Of a stretch of DNA of 64,000 bases, positions 18,592-27,314 are shown in pieces (the stretch's first letter is position 1; each line of letters opens with the position of its first letter). A model generated the notes under the pieces. The model was given only the letters and a program-made list of their open reading frames with translations. It had not been told where the DNA came from and searched no databases. Position numbers and translations under genes: made by a program. The stretch comes from Paenibacillus sp. sptzw28 (GTDB lineage Bacteria; Bacillota; Bacilli; Paenibacillales; Paenibacillaceae): positions 2,499,501 to 2,563,500 of the forward strand of contig NZ_CP080545.1 in NCBI RefSeq assembly GCF_019550795.1, read 5' to 3'.

Positions 18592-21078
18592 TTGATCCGG
18601 TCGAAAACACGCTGGATGATCGCATCTGTCGATTCCGGCGGGGAGGAACGCGCCGCTGAATTAGCCAACGCGTTATCCATACCGCCGCTAGTGGCCAAAA
18701 TACTCGTACAGCGGGGATTCGGGGAAGTTGATTCGGCGCGCCGCTTCTTATACGGCGGTATTGAATGCTTGCACGATCCCTTTTTGCTTAAGGGAATGAA
18801 TGAGGCCGTGAGCCGCATCAAGCTGGCGGGAGAGCGCGGCGAGCGGCTGCTTATTTACGGCGACTACGATGCGGATGGGGTTTCTTCCACAGCGCTTATG
18901 ATCTGTTTGTTCAATCGACTTGAATTGAAGTTTGACGCATACATACCGCACCGCACGAGGGAAGGCTACGGTTTAAACGAGAAAGCGATCGACAGCGCTG
19001 CAGAAGCAGGCATAACGCTTATTGTGACAGTTGATACCGGCGTAAGCGCCGTGCCGCAGATCGCCTATGCCAACACTCTTGGCATCGATGTTATCGTCAC
19101 GGACCACCATGAACCGCCGAGCGTCTTGCCGGATGCACTGGCATTGATCAATCCGAAGCAAGAGGATTGTTCCTATCCGTTTAAAGGTCTGGCCGGTGTC
19201 GGCGTCGCGTTCAAGCTGGCCCATGCGCTGCTAGGCAAGCCCCCGGTAGAATGGACGGATATTGCGGCGCTTGGAACGATTGCCGACTTGATGCCTCTGA
19301 CAGACGAGAATCGGATAATCGTAAGGCTTGGCCTTGAACAGCTTCGTAAGGGAGAAAAGCCCGGTTTCCGAGCGCTGGCCGAGGTTGCGGGCATTGAGCC
19401 GCACCAAATCGATGCAACCGCTGTAGCGTTCGGCATGGCTCCGCGCATTAACGCCGCAGGCCGGCTCGATCATGCGGAAGGCGCCTTGAAGCTTCTGACT
19501 GCTGCAACCGACGAAGCCGCATCGGAAGCCGCGGTTGCGCTTGATACGCTGAACCGGGAACGTCAGCGGATTGTGGACGCTATAGTGAAGGAAGCCGAGC
19601 GGATGTGGGCTGACAAGTGCAGTCAGGCTGCCGAGGCAGGTACACCTGACCCTTCTGTAATCGTACTTGCAGCTGAAGGGTGGAATGTCGGCGTTGTCGG
19701 GATCGTCGCCTCCAAGCTTATCGATAAGTATTATAAGCCGACACTTATACTCGGCATTGACCCCGAGACAGGTATGTGTAAAGGCTCCGCTCGGTCGATT
19801 GAAGGCTTCAACCTTTATGAAGCGCTCACCGGCTGCAGCGAGCTGCTGGAACACTACGGCGGCCATCAGGCCGCGGCAGGAATGAGCCTCCACCAGGATA
19901 AGCTCGGGCTTCTGGAAGCACGAATGGGTGAGTTTGCAGACCATTGGTTAAAAGCGGAGGATTGGGTGCCAAAGACTGCAATCGATATGGAATGCGGGAT
20001 GAATGACGCCTCGCTGCATATACTGGAGCAGTTGTCGCAGCTTGAGCCATACGGCGCGGGCAATGCGGCGCCAAAATTGCTTCTCAAGGACGTTGTTCTC
20101 GCCGATCGGCGCACGATCGGAAAGGAAAAGAAGCATCTGAAGCTTTCGCTTAGCGGCGAAGGGAAACTGCTGGATGCGATCGGCTTCGGCTTTGGTCCGA
20201 TTGCCGAGGATCTCTCGGAGGGCGCTGCCATCGAGATGGTCGGCGAACTCACCGTTAATGAGTGGAACGGGCGGCGCAGCGCGCAATTTGTTGTAAGCGA
20301 TATGCGAATCCCTCACATCCAGCTTTTCGACCGAAGAGGGGACAGCGGGGGAGATTCTTTCTCCGTACTTGGTAAGCTGGTAAAGGAAAGTGACGTCGGC
20401 CGCAGCGCGGTCCTTGTGCCGACCCCGATTTGGCTGGAAGCGGCGAAAGCGTCCCAGAAGGCAGCACTCCCCGGGGGGCTCAGGGTCGTTACCTATGAGG
20501 AGCTTGAAATCCGGGCGTTATCCTGCTCTAGATTGTTTGTACTCGGCAGACCCCCTTCCGCAGCCAAGCTGGCTGCTGCAATTAGAGCTTGTGAAGGTCT
20601 GGAAGCGGTCTACGCTTTGTATGGCGAGCACCGCAAGGGCGGCTCAGATGCTTTTAGCAAAGCTTCATACCCACGTATAACGGCAGGAAATGAGCACACT
20701 GACCCGGATTGGACAGCGGCAACAGACAGGGATAATTTCGGACGGCTTTACCAGACGCTCCGCCGCCTCGCTCCCTTCGGTCAAGAGGATTGCGCCGGAA
20801 GAATCGCAGTTATGTTGGGGTGGAACCAAGATACGGTAGCCTTCATGCTTACCGTGTTCGAGGAGCTTGGCTTCATCATGTATCGGGAAGGGCAGCTGCA
20901 GCTTGCCGCGAACCCCGATAAGAAAGAACTGGCACACTCTACCGCTTATCGGGAAGCGTTGCGGCGAGTGGAAACGGACAGCGTTTTATTCGCCGAGACG
21001 AAGGAGCTTGCGGCCTGGATTATGCGGCAGATGGATCAATTACCGGCAACGATAAAAGAAGGAGTGTTCGTTTCATGA
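18592..21078 (+). CDS. recJ: Single-stranded-DNA-specific exonuclease RecJ
   Basis: 5'-3' ssDNA exonuclease of recombination and mismatch repair, 828 aa. DHH-family motifs are intact: [18 protein letters not shown] (about 85-102), [15 protein letters not shown], the GTIADLMPL region, and the DHHA1 part with [20 protein letters not shown] and [13 protein letters not shown]. An OB-like domain follows (about 490-580), then a C-terminal extension (580-828) as in B. subtilis YrvE/RecJ. TTG 18592 is supported by GGGAGGTG just upstream. recJ overlaps apt by four bases (ATGA). Confidence 0.93.
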   Translation: MIRSKTRWMIASVDSGGEERAAELANALSIPPLVAKILVQRGFGEVDSARRFLYGGIECLHDPFLLKGMNEAVSRIKLAGERGERLLIYGDYDADGVSSTALMICLFNRLELKFDAYIPHRTREGYGLNEKAIDSAAEAGITLIVTVDTGVSAVPQIAYANTLGIDVIVTDHHEPPSVLPDALALINPKQEDCSYPFKGLAGVGVAFKLAHALLGKPPVEWTDIAALGTIADLMPLTDENRIIVRLGLEQLRKGEKPGFRALAEVAGIEPHQIDATAVAFGMAPRINAAGRLDHAEGALKLLTAATDEAASEAAVALDTLNRERQRIVDAIVKEAERMWADKCSQAAEAGTPDPSVIVLAAEGWNVGVVGIVASKLIDKYYKPTLILGIDPETGMCKGSARSIEGFNLYEALTGCSELLEHYGGHQAAAGMSLHQDKLGLLEARMGEFADHWLKAEDWVPKTAIDMECGMNDASLHILEQLSQLEPYGAGNAAPKLLLKDVVLADRRTIGKEKKHLKLSLSGEGKLLDAIGFGFGPIAEDLSEGAAIEMVGELTVNEWNGRRSAQFVVSDMRIPHIQLFDRRGDSGGDSFSVLGKLVKESDVGRSAVLVPTPIWLEAAKASQKAALPGGLRVVTYEELEIRALSCSRLFVLGRPPSAAKLAAAIRACEGLEAVYALYGEHRKGGSDAFSKASYPRITAGNEHTDPDWTAATDRDNFGRLYQTLRRLAPFGQEDCAGRIAVMLGWNQDTVAFMLTVFEELGFIMYREGQLQLAANPDKKELAHSTAYREALRRVETDSVLFAETKELAAWIMRQMDQLPATIKEGVFVS

Positions 21079-21587
21079 ATTTTAAAGATTACATTCGCGT
21101 TATACCGGATTTTCCACAGCCGGGAATCCGGTTTAAGGATATCACGACATTGATAAACAACGGGCCGGTTTACGGCTCGGCTATCGAAACGATCAAGCAA
21201 GCAGTTGCGGATAAACAAATCGATCTTATAGCAGGACCTGAAGCCCGCGGGTTTATCGTTGGAGCTCCGCTCGCGGTTTCCCTTGGAATAGGCTTTGTGC
21301 CTATCCGTAAAAGCGGCAAGCTTCCAGGCGAAGTTGTCGAAGCAAGTTACGATCTGGAATATGGCAAAGACAGGCTTGCGATCCATAAAGATGCGATTAA
21401 ACCCGGCCAGCGCATATTGATCGCTGATGATTTGCTGGCGACAGGCGGCACAATAGCCACCACGGTCAACCTCATCAACCAGCTGGGCGGCGAGGTGGTG
21501 GGAGCCGCTTTTCTAATTGAACTCGGATATCTCGATGGGCGAGGGAAGCTGGGCGGCATCGATATTTTCTCGCTTGTGACCTATTAA
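21075..21587 (+). CDS. apt: Adenine phosphoribosyltransferase
   Basis: Salvages adenine to AMP using PRPP; 170 aa, standard length. The PRPP-binding motif [18 protein letters not shown] (about 116-133) and the adenine-specific N-terminal [20 protein letters not shown] are clear, as is [14 protein letters not shown]. It is translationally coupled to recJ through ATGA and ends with a terminator, so recJ-apt is one unit, the same order as in B. subtilis. Confidence 0.96.
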   Translation: MNFKDYIRVIPDFPQPGIRFKDITTLINNGPVYGSAIETIKQAVADKQIDLIAGPEARGFIVGAPLAVSLGIGFVPIRKSGKLPGEVVEASYDLEYGKDRLAIHKDAIKPGQRILIADDLLATGGTIATTVNLINQLGGEVVGAAFLIELGYLDGRGKLGGIDIFSLVTY

Positions 21588-21609
21588 ATCCATGACAATG
21601 AGGCATTCC

Positions 21610-21652
21610 AACCGGGCAGGAGCAGCTGAGCTCATCTGTCCGGTTTTTTTTG
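21610..21652 (+). terminator. Terminator after apt
   Basis: AACCGGGCAG (21610-21619) pairs with CTGTCCGGTT (21636-21645, one G-U), followed by eight T. Confidence 0.85.
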
Positions 21653-21687
21653 TACCCTGCAGGCGATCTTGCTCAAGCAGCTTCGGG

Positions 21688-21717
21688 TTGACGGAAAGCA
21701 TGAGAAACAGGCATAAT
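21688..21717 (+). promoter_or_regulatory. Sigma-A promoter upstream of relA
   Basis: TTGACG (21688-21693), 18-bp spacer, CATAAT (21712-21717). Predicted start near 21724 gives a leader of about 150 bases to relA. Confidence 0.65.
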
Positions 21718-21747
21718 AGGAGGAAAACGACGGGATACAAATTTCGC

Positions 21748-21771
21748 GGCCGCATATGCGGTTGTTTTTCT
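21748..21771 (+). terminator. Small hairpin plus T tract in the relA leader
   Basis: CCGC ATAT GCGG (21750-21761, extendable by two G-U pairs) is followed by TTGTTTTTCTT. It lies between the predicted promoter and relA, so it could be a weak attenuator; the short stem makes this uncertain. Confidence 0.3.
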
Positions 21772-21874
21772 TAAGAAAGCAAGCAGGAGTTATTTCGCTG
21801 TACTTTGCTTCCGCAGCAATGATGATTGGAAAGCGAAACGCGCGGCATGCGCAATTTTCCGGAAAGGGACATTC

Positions 21875-24061
21875 ATGGGCATTGAGCAGTTAATTGACAT
21901 AGCATCGACCTATATGAAGGAACAAGATTTAAACCGAATCAGGGAAGCCTACGAATTTGCCGAGCAAGCCCACCACGGGCAAGTGCGCAAGTCGGGAGAG
22001 CCATATATCCTGCATCCGGTTGCCGTTGCGGAAATTCTCGTCAATATGCAGATGGATGTATTGTCGATTATTGCAGCGCTCCTTCATGATGTGGTCGAAG
22101 ATACGACCGTCCCGCTTGAAGAAGTCAGAACCCGGTTCGGAGAACCTTGCGCCGCCGTTGTAGATGGATTGACGAAGCTTGAGAAAATTCAATTCCGCTC
22201 CAAGGAAGAGCAGCAGAACGAGAACTACCGGAAAATGTTTGTGGCAATGGCTCAAGATATCCGGGTCATTCTTATTAAACTTGCAGACCGGCTTCATAAT
22301 ATGCGCACGCTGAAATATCAGTCGGAGGAAGCGCAGCGGCGGATCGCTTACGAAACGCTGGAAATCTTTTGCCCGATTGCTCATAGGCTCGGTATTTCCG
22401 CAATCAAATGGGAGATGGAAGATATCGCTCTCCGCTATTTGAACCCGCAGCAGTACTACCGGATCGCCAATCTCATGAAGAAGAAGCGCACCGAGCGCGA
22501 ACAGTATATCTCCGATGTAATCGGACGCATCACAGAGAAGCTGGAGGAAATGGGCATCGAAGGAGACATATCCGGCCGGCCGAAGCATATCTACAGCATT
22601 TATAAGAAAATGACGACGCGCAGCAAGCAGTTCAACGAAATATACGATCTGCTCGCGATCCGCATCATAGTAGACAATATTAAAGATTGCTATGCCACGC
22701 TCGGTATTATCCATACGTTATGGAAGCCGATGCCGGGGCGGTTCAAGGACTATATCGCCATGCCGAAGGCGAATATGTACCAGTCGCTGCATACGACTGT
22801 CATTGGGCCTACCGGTGAGCCGACTGAAGTTCAAATCCGGACATGGGACATGCACCGCACCTCCGAGTTCGGGATTGCTGCACACTGGGCTTACAAAGAA
22901 GGCAGTGTCGTACCGGGCGGATATTTCGAGGATAAAATGACGCTTTTCCGTGAAATAATCGAGCTGCAGCATGAGGCGAGCGATGCTTCTGAGTTCGTCG
23001 AATCGCTCAAGATGGATTTTTTCTCGGATCTCGTATTCGTTTTTACGCCTAAGGGCGAGGTTTTCGAGCTTCCCGCAGGAGCCGTTCCGCTGGATTTTGC
23101 GTATCGCATCCACACTGAAGTAGGCAACCGGACGATTGGAGCCAAGGTCAACGGCCGTATCGTGCCGCTCGATTATAAGCTGAAAACCGGTGATATCGTA
23201 GAGATTCTGACCTCGAAGCATTCCTACGGGCCAAGCCAGGACTGGGTTAAGATCGCTCAATCCTCCCATGCCCGCAGCAAAATCAAGCAGTGGTTCAAGA
23301 AAGAAAAGCGCGAGGAGAACGTCGAGAAAGGCCGTGATCTGCTCGAAAGAGAGCTTAAGCGTCTTGGCCTCGAGCCCTCCGCATGGCTAACCGATTCTCA
23401 GCTGCAGGAAGCGGCTTATAAGTTTACGTTCAACGATATCGACGACATGCTGTCGGCTATCGGATTCGGAGGCATCACAGCTGCACAGATTTGTACCAAG
23501 CTGACGGAAAAGCTGCGCAAAGAGGCTGAAGAAGCGAGTCAAATCGAGCTCACCAACGAGAAGAAGGAAGTCAAGACGGCGCCGACGCTTCGTAAAACAC
23601 GGCCAACACTTGGTGTTTCAGTTAAAGGAGTCGACAACCTGCTTGTCCGTTTTGCACGGTGCTGCAATCCGGTTCCGGGCGATGAAATCGTAGGTTATAT
23701 TACACGGGGGCGGGGCGTTTCCGTACATCGTGCAGATTGCCAGAACATTCCAATTGGTGAAGACGGTGAAGAGACCGCCCGTGTGATCGAAGTAGAGTGG
23801 GAGCAATCGGTCGAGGCGAATTACAGTGTCGATATTGAAATTACCGGTCATAACCGGAACGGTTTGTTAAACGAAGTGCTGCAGGCCGTAGCTGAGACCA
23901 AGACTAATATTTCAGCGGTTTCCGGACGCTCCGACAAGAACAGGCTGGCCATGATTCATATGACGATTCTGATACGCAACATCGATCATTTGCAGTCGGT
24001 GGTGGAGAAAATCAAACGCGTGAAAGATGTATATTCGGTTCAACGGATTATGCAGCAATAA
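21875..24061 (+). CDS. relA: Bifunctional (p)ppGpp synthetase/hydrolase Rel
   Basis: Stringent-response enzyme of 728 aa. HD hydrolase domain about 25-180 with an intact HDVVEDT motif (about 71-77), so hydrolase activity is expected; synthetase domain about 235-345 with GRFKDYIAMPKANMYQSLHTTV; TGS domain about 390-450 (VFVFTPKGEVFELPAGAVPLDFAY); a zinc-finger/CC stretch with RFARCCNPVPGDEIVGYITRGRGVSVHR; ACT domain about 655-728. GGAAAGGGA precedes ATG 21875. Adjacent to dtd, as in B. subtilis. Confidence 0.95.
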   Translation: MGIEQLIDIASTYMKEQDLNRIREAYEFAEQAHHGQVRKSGEPYILHPVAVAEILVNMQMDVLSIIAALLHDVVEDTTVPLEEVRTRFGEPCAAVVDGLTKLEKIQFRSKEEQQNENYRKMFVAMAQDIRVILIKLADRLHNMRTLKYQSEEAQRRIAYETLEIFCPIAHRLGISAIKWEMEDIALRYLNPQQYYRIANLMKKKRTEREQYISDVIGRITEKLEEMGIEGDISGRPKHIYSIYKKMTTRSKQFNEIYDLLAIRIIVDNIKDCYATLGIIHTLWKPMPGRFKDYIAMPKANMYQSLHTTVIGPTGEPTEVQIRTWDMHRTSEFGIAAHWAYKEGSVVPGGYFEDKMTLFREIIELQHEASDASEFVESLKMDFFSDLVFVFTPKGEVFELPAGAVPLDFAYRIHTEVGNRTIGAKVNGRIVPLDYKLKTGDIVEILTSKHSYGPSQDWVKIAQSSHARSKIKQWFKKEKREENVEKGRDLLERELKRLGLEPSAWLTDSQLQEAAYKFTFNDIDDMLSAIGFGGITAAQICTKLTEKLRKEAEEASQIELTNEKKEVKTAPTLRKTRPTLGVSVKGVDNLLVRFARCCNPVPGDEIVGYITRGRGVSVHRADCQNIPIGEDGEETARVIEVEWEQSVEANYSVDIEITGHNRNGLLNEVLQAVAETKTNISAVSGRSDKNRLAMIHMTILIRNIDHLQSVVEKIKRVKDVYSVQRIMQQ

Positions 24062-24088
24062 GCGTTCGAAAGAGGGATACAAGCACAG

Positions 24089-24532
24089 ATGAAGGTAGTT
24101 GTGCAGCGCAGTAAACAAGCTTCCGTAACCGTGAACGGCGAGTGCGTCGGGTCTATAGAGAAGGGGCTCGTCCTGCTTGTCGGTATTACTCATGACGACA
24201 CGGAAGCGGATATCCGCTGGATGGCCGATAAAATAGCGGGGCTGAGGATTTTTGAAGACGAGGACGGCAAAATGAACCTTTGCGTCCGGGATATCGGCGG
24301 TGATATTTTATCAGTTTCCCAGTTTACCTTATACGGAGATTGCCGCAAAGGAAGAAGACCGAATTTCATCGCAGCCGCCCGGCCGGAGCAGGCGGAGACG
24401 GTGTACGATACATTTAACGAAGCGCTTCGTTCTTTGGAGCTGCGGGTGGAGACCGGACGTTTCGGAGCGATGATGGACGTTTCACTGGTGAACTGGGGAC
24501 CGGTGACGCTAATTTTGGATAGTAAGTCCTAA
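24089..24532 (+). CDS. dtd: D-aminoacyl-tRNA deacylase
   Basis: Hydrolyses D-aminoacyl-tRNAs (and glycyl-tRNA-Ala) for proofreading; 147 aa. Catalytic signatures are present: [15 protein letters not shown] (about 78-92) and the cross-subunit NWGPVT near residue 136, equivalent to the Gly-cisPro motif. Starts [15 protein letters not shown]. It follows relA by 27 bases and is likely in the same transcript. Confidence 0.95.
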   Translation: MKVVVQRSKQASVTVNGECVGSIEKGLVLLVGITHDDTEADIRWMADKIAGLRIFEDEDGKMNLCVRDIGGDILSVSQFTLYGDCRKGRRPNFIAAARPEQAETVYDTFNEALRSLELRVETGRFGAMMDVSLVNWGPVTLILDSKS

Positions 24533-24543
24533 GGAATTAGCAT
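24515..24543 (+). promoter_or_regulatory. Weak promoter ahead of the 6S-like RNA
   Basis: TTGGAT (24515-24520), 17-bp spacer, TAGCAT (24538-24543), overlapping the end of dtd. It would start transcription at about 24550, the expected 5' end of the RNA candidate. Confidence 0.3.
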
Positions 24544-24549
24544 TTGTAT

Positions 24550-24672
24550 TTGGTTACCTGTGAGGTGTTAGTTACTGCATAGTGGGCAACACTAAAACCG
24601 AACAATCTGTATCAGCACCGGCTTACGGTGCCTTTACAGCCTGATTATCGGTGGAAGGAGAATTGCTCACGA
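24550..24672 (+). ncRNA. Candidate compact 6S-like RNA
   Basis: Seen: CTAAAACCGAAC at 24592-24603; a hairpin GCACCG-GCTTA-CGGTGC at 24615-24631; TTACAGCCTG at 24634-24643; outer pairings AATC/GATT and TGTA/TACA; GTGAG (24560-24564) complementary to CTCAC (24665-24669). Known: as I recall it, the product RNA made on B. subtilis 6S-1 starts GUUCGGU, whose template is ACCGAAC, and E. coli 6S has a hairpin directly followed by GUUACAGCCUG. Inferred: both landmarks occur here in the same order, suggesting an RNA-polymerase-binding 6S-like RNA. Against: it is only about 120 nt versus the usual 180-200, because the long distal arm is missing, and it may instead be a leader of the small ORF downstream. 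Confidence 0.45.
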
Positions 24673-24848
24673 TGCATCAGTCACGCAAGGAGCAGGGGAT
24701 GGAGCGGTCGTCACGAAGATTGCTTAATCCCGACCGCCGGGAAGCGCTTATATTCTCGGAGCTTGAGGAAGATATTGAAACTGCGGCGGAATGGGCTGTA
24801 GGAGGCTCGTCACCGAGGCGCGATTCTAACGGTGAACGCGGTGTTTAA
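24672..24848 (+). CDS. Small uncharacterised protein, 58 aa
   Basis: Unrecognised highly charged peptide: MHQSRKEQGMERSSRRLL followed by NPDRREALIFSELEEDIETAAEW and a Ser/Arg/Gly tail (start chosen at ATG 24672). AAGGAG at 24655-24660 lies 11 bases upstream, a little far. It sits alone between dtd and hemZ; a strong GC hairpin begins at its stop codon. No signal peptide, no membrane segment, no cysteines. It could be a real small gene or a chance ORF next to a structured RNA. Confidence 0.4.
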   Translation: MHQSRKEQGMERSSRRLLNPDRREALIFSELEEDIETAAEWAVGGSSPRRDSNGERGV

Positions 24849-24904
24849 AGGGGGAGCAGGGGCGGAGAGCGGCGATTAATCGGCAGCTGTCCGCCCTTCC
24901 CCTT
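24848..24904 (+). terminator. Long GC hairpin upstream of hemZ
   Basis: AAGGGG (24848-24853) pairs with CCCCTT (24899-24904), GGGCGGA (24860-24866) with TCCGCCC (24890-24896), with an inner CGATTAATCG palindrome. Only TTGTATT follows, so termination may be partial; hemZ starts 26 bases later. Confidence 0.45.
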
Positions 24905-24929
24905 GTATTCGGAAGGAGTTATGAAGAAG

Positions 24930-26468
24930 ATGCATGTCCATTTACAAGCGGTTGACCCTTCATTTGAAAGATCCTTGTCGCACATTGTGCCGCTTTTCTA
25001 TGAATCGGTGAAGACCTCTTACGGCCCGGAACGAAATAACGAAGCCGATATGACCGTTGTGCTCCAGGCGGAGGAAGACGGGCTTACTATGCGGGCTTCT
25101 GCGCGGCTTACTGAGCATCGAGCAGATAGGGAACGACTTGCACAGCACCAGCGGCAGTATCCTTCTGGAGCATCGCACGAGGAACGCCGCAGGACGCTGA
25201 AGCAGGCGCTTTGCTTCGTGCTGCTTGATGTGCTGCAGCAGGATACAGGGATCATCCAGCCTTGGGGCATTCTTACGGGCGTACGGCCGACGAAGCTGCT
25301 GCACGAAAGGCTTCAAAGGGGTATTCCGATGGAGCAGGCCCACCGTGAACTTCAGGAAGATTATCTTATTTCCGCCGAGAAGGTGGCCCTCATGCAGCGC
25401 ATTGTGGAGAGCCAGCTCAGCGCGCTGCCGGATTTGTACCGTTTGAGCGGAGAAGTCAGTATTTATATCGGGATTCCTTTTTGCCCTACGAAGTGCGCTT
25501 ACTGCACATTCCCCGCTTACGATATCAAAGGCAGTCAAGGCTCCGTCAACGGTTTTCTCGCCGGCCTGCACTATGAAATGCGTGAAATCGGAAACTGGCT
25601 AAAGCGTAACGGGATTGCCATCACGACCATTTACTTTGGCGGCGGAACTCCGACAAGCATAACGGCGGAAGAGATGGACGAGATGTATGCGGTGATGTAC
25701 GATTATTTTCCGAATGTCCGCCATGTGCGTGAAATTACCGTGGAAGCGGGAAGACCGGATACCATAACGCCGGAGAAGCTTGCCGTGCTGCACAAATGGG
25801 GCATCGACCGGATCAGTATCAATCCGCAATCCTATACGCAAGAGACGCTGGACCTGATCGGCCGGCATCATACAGTTCAGGAGACGACCCAGAAGTTCGA
25901 ACTTGCCCGGATCTCGGGAATGGAAAACATTAATATGGATCTGATTATCGGCTTGCCGGGAGAAGGCGAAGAGGAATTTAACCACACCTTATCGGAAACA
26001 GCCAAATTAATGCCGGAGTCTCTTACCGTCCATACGCTCTCTTTCAAACGGGCGTCGGAGATGACACAGCATAAAGGCGATGCCAAGTATAAAGTTGCAG
26101 GCCGTGACGAAATTAACCGAATGATGAACCGGGCCGTCGAATGGACGGATCAATTCGGTTATATCCCCTATTATTTGTACCGGCAAAAAAATATTCTCGG
26201 CAATCTGGAGAATGTAGGCTATTCAAAGCCCGGCATCGAAAGCTTATACAACATCCTCATCATCGAAGAGATGCAAACCATTATCGGCCTCGGCTGCGGC
26301 GCATCAAGCAAATGGGTCGACCCGGTAACGGGTTCGATCGGCCGGCTTGCCAATCCGAAGGAGCCGAAGGCTTATAACGAGACTTTTCAGGCGTATACGG
26401 AGGCCAAAATCGAGGCCCTGAATAAGCTGTTCAGAGTCGAAACGCAGCCGGATCCCGTTGTATTGTAA
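24930..26468 (+). CDS. hemZ: Oxygen-independent coproporphyrinogen dehydrogenase HemZ
   Basis: Radical-SAM enzyme of haem synthesis, about 512 aa. The 4Fe-4S motif CxxxCxYC appears as IPFCPTKCAYCTFPAYD (about residues 180-196), followed by YFGGGTPTSI, EAGRPDTI, RISINPQSY and MDLIIGLPGE, all typical of HemN/HemZ proteins. The long N-terminal domain (1-170) and GILTGVRPTKLLHERL are specific to the HemZ branch. ATG 24930 (11 bases after GGAAGGAG) is preferred over ATG 24921, which is too close. Ends with its own terminator. Confidence 0.9.
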   Translation: MHVHLQAVDPSFERSLSHIVPLFYESVKTSYGPERNNEADMTVVLQAEEDGLTMRASARLTEHRADRERLAQHQRQYPSGASHEERRRTLKQALCFVLLDVLQQDTGIIQPWGILTGVRPTKLLHERLQRGIPMEQAHRELQEDYLISAEKVALMQRIVESQLSALPDLYRLSGEVSIYIGIPFCPTKCAYCTFPAYDIKGSQGSVNGFLAGLHYEMREIGNWLKRNGIAITTIYFGGGTPTSITAEEMDEMYAVMYDYFPNVRHVREITVEAGRPDTITPEKLAVLHKWGIDRISINPQSYTQETLDLIGRHHTVQETTQKFELARISGMENINMDLIIGLPGEGEEEFNHTLSETAKLMPESLTVHTLSFKRASEMTQHKGDAKYKVAGRDEINRMMNRAVEWTDQFGYIPYYLYRQKNILGNLENVGYSKPGIESLYNILIIEEMQTIIGLGCGASSKWVDPVTGSIGRLANPKEPKAYNETFQAYTEAKIEALNKLFRVETQPDPVVL

Positions 26469-26608
26469 GAAATGAAAGACCGAGAGGAAGCAGTGGCAGG
26501 AAAACGTTTTTATTTTTGTAATGAAACTGTAATCTATTTTCAATGTTCCTATAACATCCCGAACCTATAATAAAAGTCGACCCCCTTTTTTGAATATATT
26601 ATTGATGG

Positions 26609-26636
26609 ACCTACAACTCGTTTGTAGGTTTTTTTC
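26609..26636 (+). terminator. Terminator after hemZ
   Basis: ACCTACAA (26609-26616) pairs with TTGTAGGT (26622-26629), followed by seven T. It ends just 12 bases before the palindromic element. Confidence 0.8.
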
Positions 26637-26647
26637 TGTCTTGAAGA

Positions 26648-26724
26648 CACCCCCTAAATCCCCCTGAGGGGGACCCCGAGGGATTCCCATCCCTCTGGAC
26701 ACCCGGAAAGGTATAACGTGGGAG
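26648..26724 (+). repeat. Left inverted-repeat arm of the element
   Basis: Contains the 21-bp terminal block (26648-26668), a GGGGACCCC spacer and the 34-bp inner block (26691-26724). It is the reverse complement of the right arm apart from the latter's 40-bp insertion. Confidence 0.85.
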
Positions 26725-26728
26725 TTAC

Positions 26729-26968
26729 AGAGCCGCGCCTGCATTGCTGCGTGCTAGGCTCGCTTTCGTCCCGTTCGGGACACGCTTTACGGTCGGCGCT
26801 CCCGGGCGCCCTATGTCCCTTGCGGGACTTGAAGAACGTATGAGCGTAAGAGCCGCAGCTGCATCGGTGTGTGCTAGGCTCGCTTCGTCCCATCGGGACG
26901 CGCTTTACGGTTGGAGCTCCCGAGCGCCCTGGTGTCCCTTGTTGGACATTAAGGAGTATGGAACGCTT
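26729..26968 (+). repeat. Two tandem ~120-bp modules
   Basis: Both copies start AGAGCCGC and share GTGCTAGGCTCGCTT, GGGAC-CGCTTTACGGT and GCTCCCG-GCGCCCT. Small internal dyads such as GTCCC-GGGAC are conserved although bases around them differ, hinting at selection for structure or simple drift of a hairpin. Confidence 0.8.
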
Positions 26969-27136
26969 ATGTCGTCGATCGAAGCGTCTACGGTGCGCCT
27001 TTTAACCGTCTCTGTGGCGCCAACGTTTTTCAAGCCCCGAACGGGGCATCAGGCGGCACAGGAGCGCCATATTGGAGCGTGTCCAGGAGGACGAAAGCGA
27101 GCCTTGCACAATGTTGAACGGGTGCTGTCTCTGCCC

Positions 27137-27252
27137 CTCCAACGTTATACCTTTCCGGGTGTCCAGAGGGCCGGGGCCCTTGGGGGTCCCCTAAGAGCTT
27201 TCCGGAGGAAAGCTTGCATCGGAAGCATATGCTCAGGGGGATTTAGGGGGTG
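27137..27252 (-). repeat. Right inverted-repeat arm of the element
   Basis: Inner block 27137-27170 and terminal block 27232-27252. Just outside, TTAGGGGGTG occurs again at 27260-27269, a partial copy of the terminal sequence (27243-27252), possibly a scar of an earlier insertion or deletion. Confidence 0.8.
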
Positions 27253-27279
27253 GCCACACTTAGGGGGTGAGTCAACCAC

Positions 27280-27308
27280 TTGACAGGAATATTCCGCATG
27301 GTTACAAT
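27280..27308 (+). promoter_or_regulatory. Sigma-A promoter of hisS-aspS
   Basis: Perfect TTGACA (27280-27285), 17-bp spacer, TACAAT (27303-27308). Start expected near 27315, just before the T-box leader. Confidence 0.85.
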
Positions 27309-27314
27309 TGGTGT

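Larger units (their letters stand above)
26648..27252. repeat. 605-bp palindromic repeat element (fold-back, MITE-like)
   Basis: The outermost 21 bp (26648-26668) recur perfectly inverted at 27232-27252. A second inverted block of 34 bp (26691-26724 against 27137-27170) has one mismatch. Inside are two direct copies of a roughly 120-bp module (26729-26848 and 26849-26968) and a third, inverted copy (about 26983-27132); the centre contains TCGATCGA (26975-26982) flanked by ACGCTT/AAGCGT. The right arm carries about 40 extra bases (near 27194-27231). ORFs here (for example 26744-27283 plus, 26654-26893 minus) merely read the repeats. No transposase. It is exactly intergenic, between the hemZ terminator and the hisS promoter. 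Likely a non-autonomous mobile or dispersed repeat; function unknown. Confidence 0.85.

Noticed and set aside
21592..21774. 60-codon ORF between apt and relA
   Set aside because: It runs through the apt terminator and the relA promoter and has no ribosome site or family resemblance.
26654..26893. 79-codon minus-strand frame with RDESEPST repeats
   Set aside because: Same explanation: a by-product of the 120-bp modules.
26744..27283. 179-codon frame on the plus strand inside the palindromic element
   Set aside because: It reads through two repeat modules and the inverted arm, giving internal protein repeats that follow the DNA repeats; no ribosome site and no recognisable domain.
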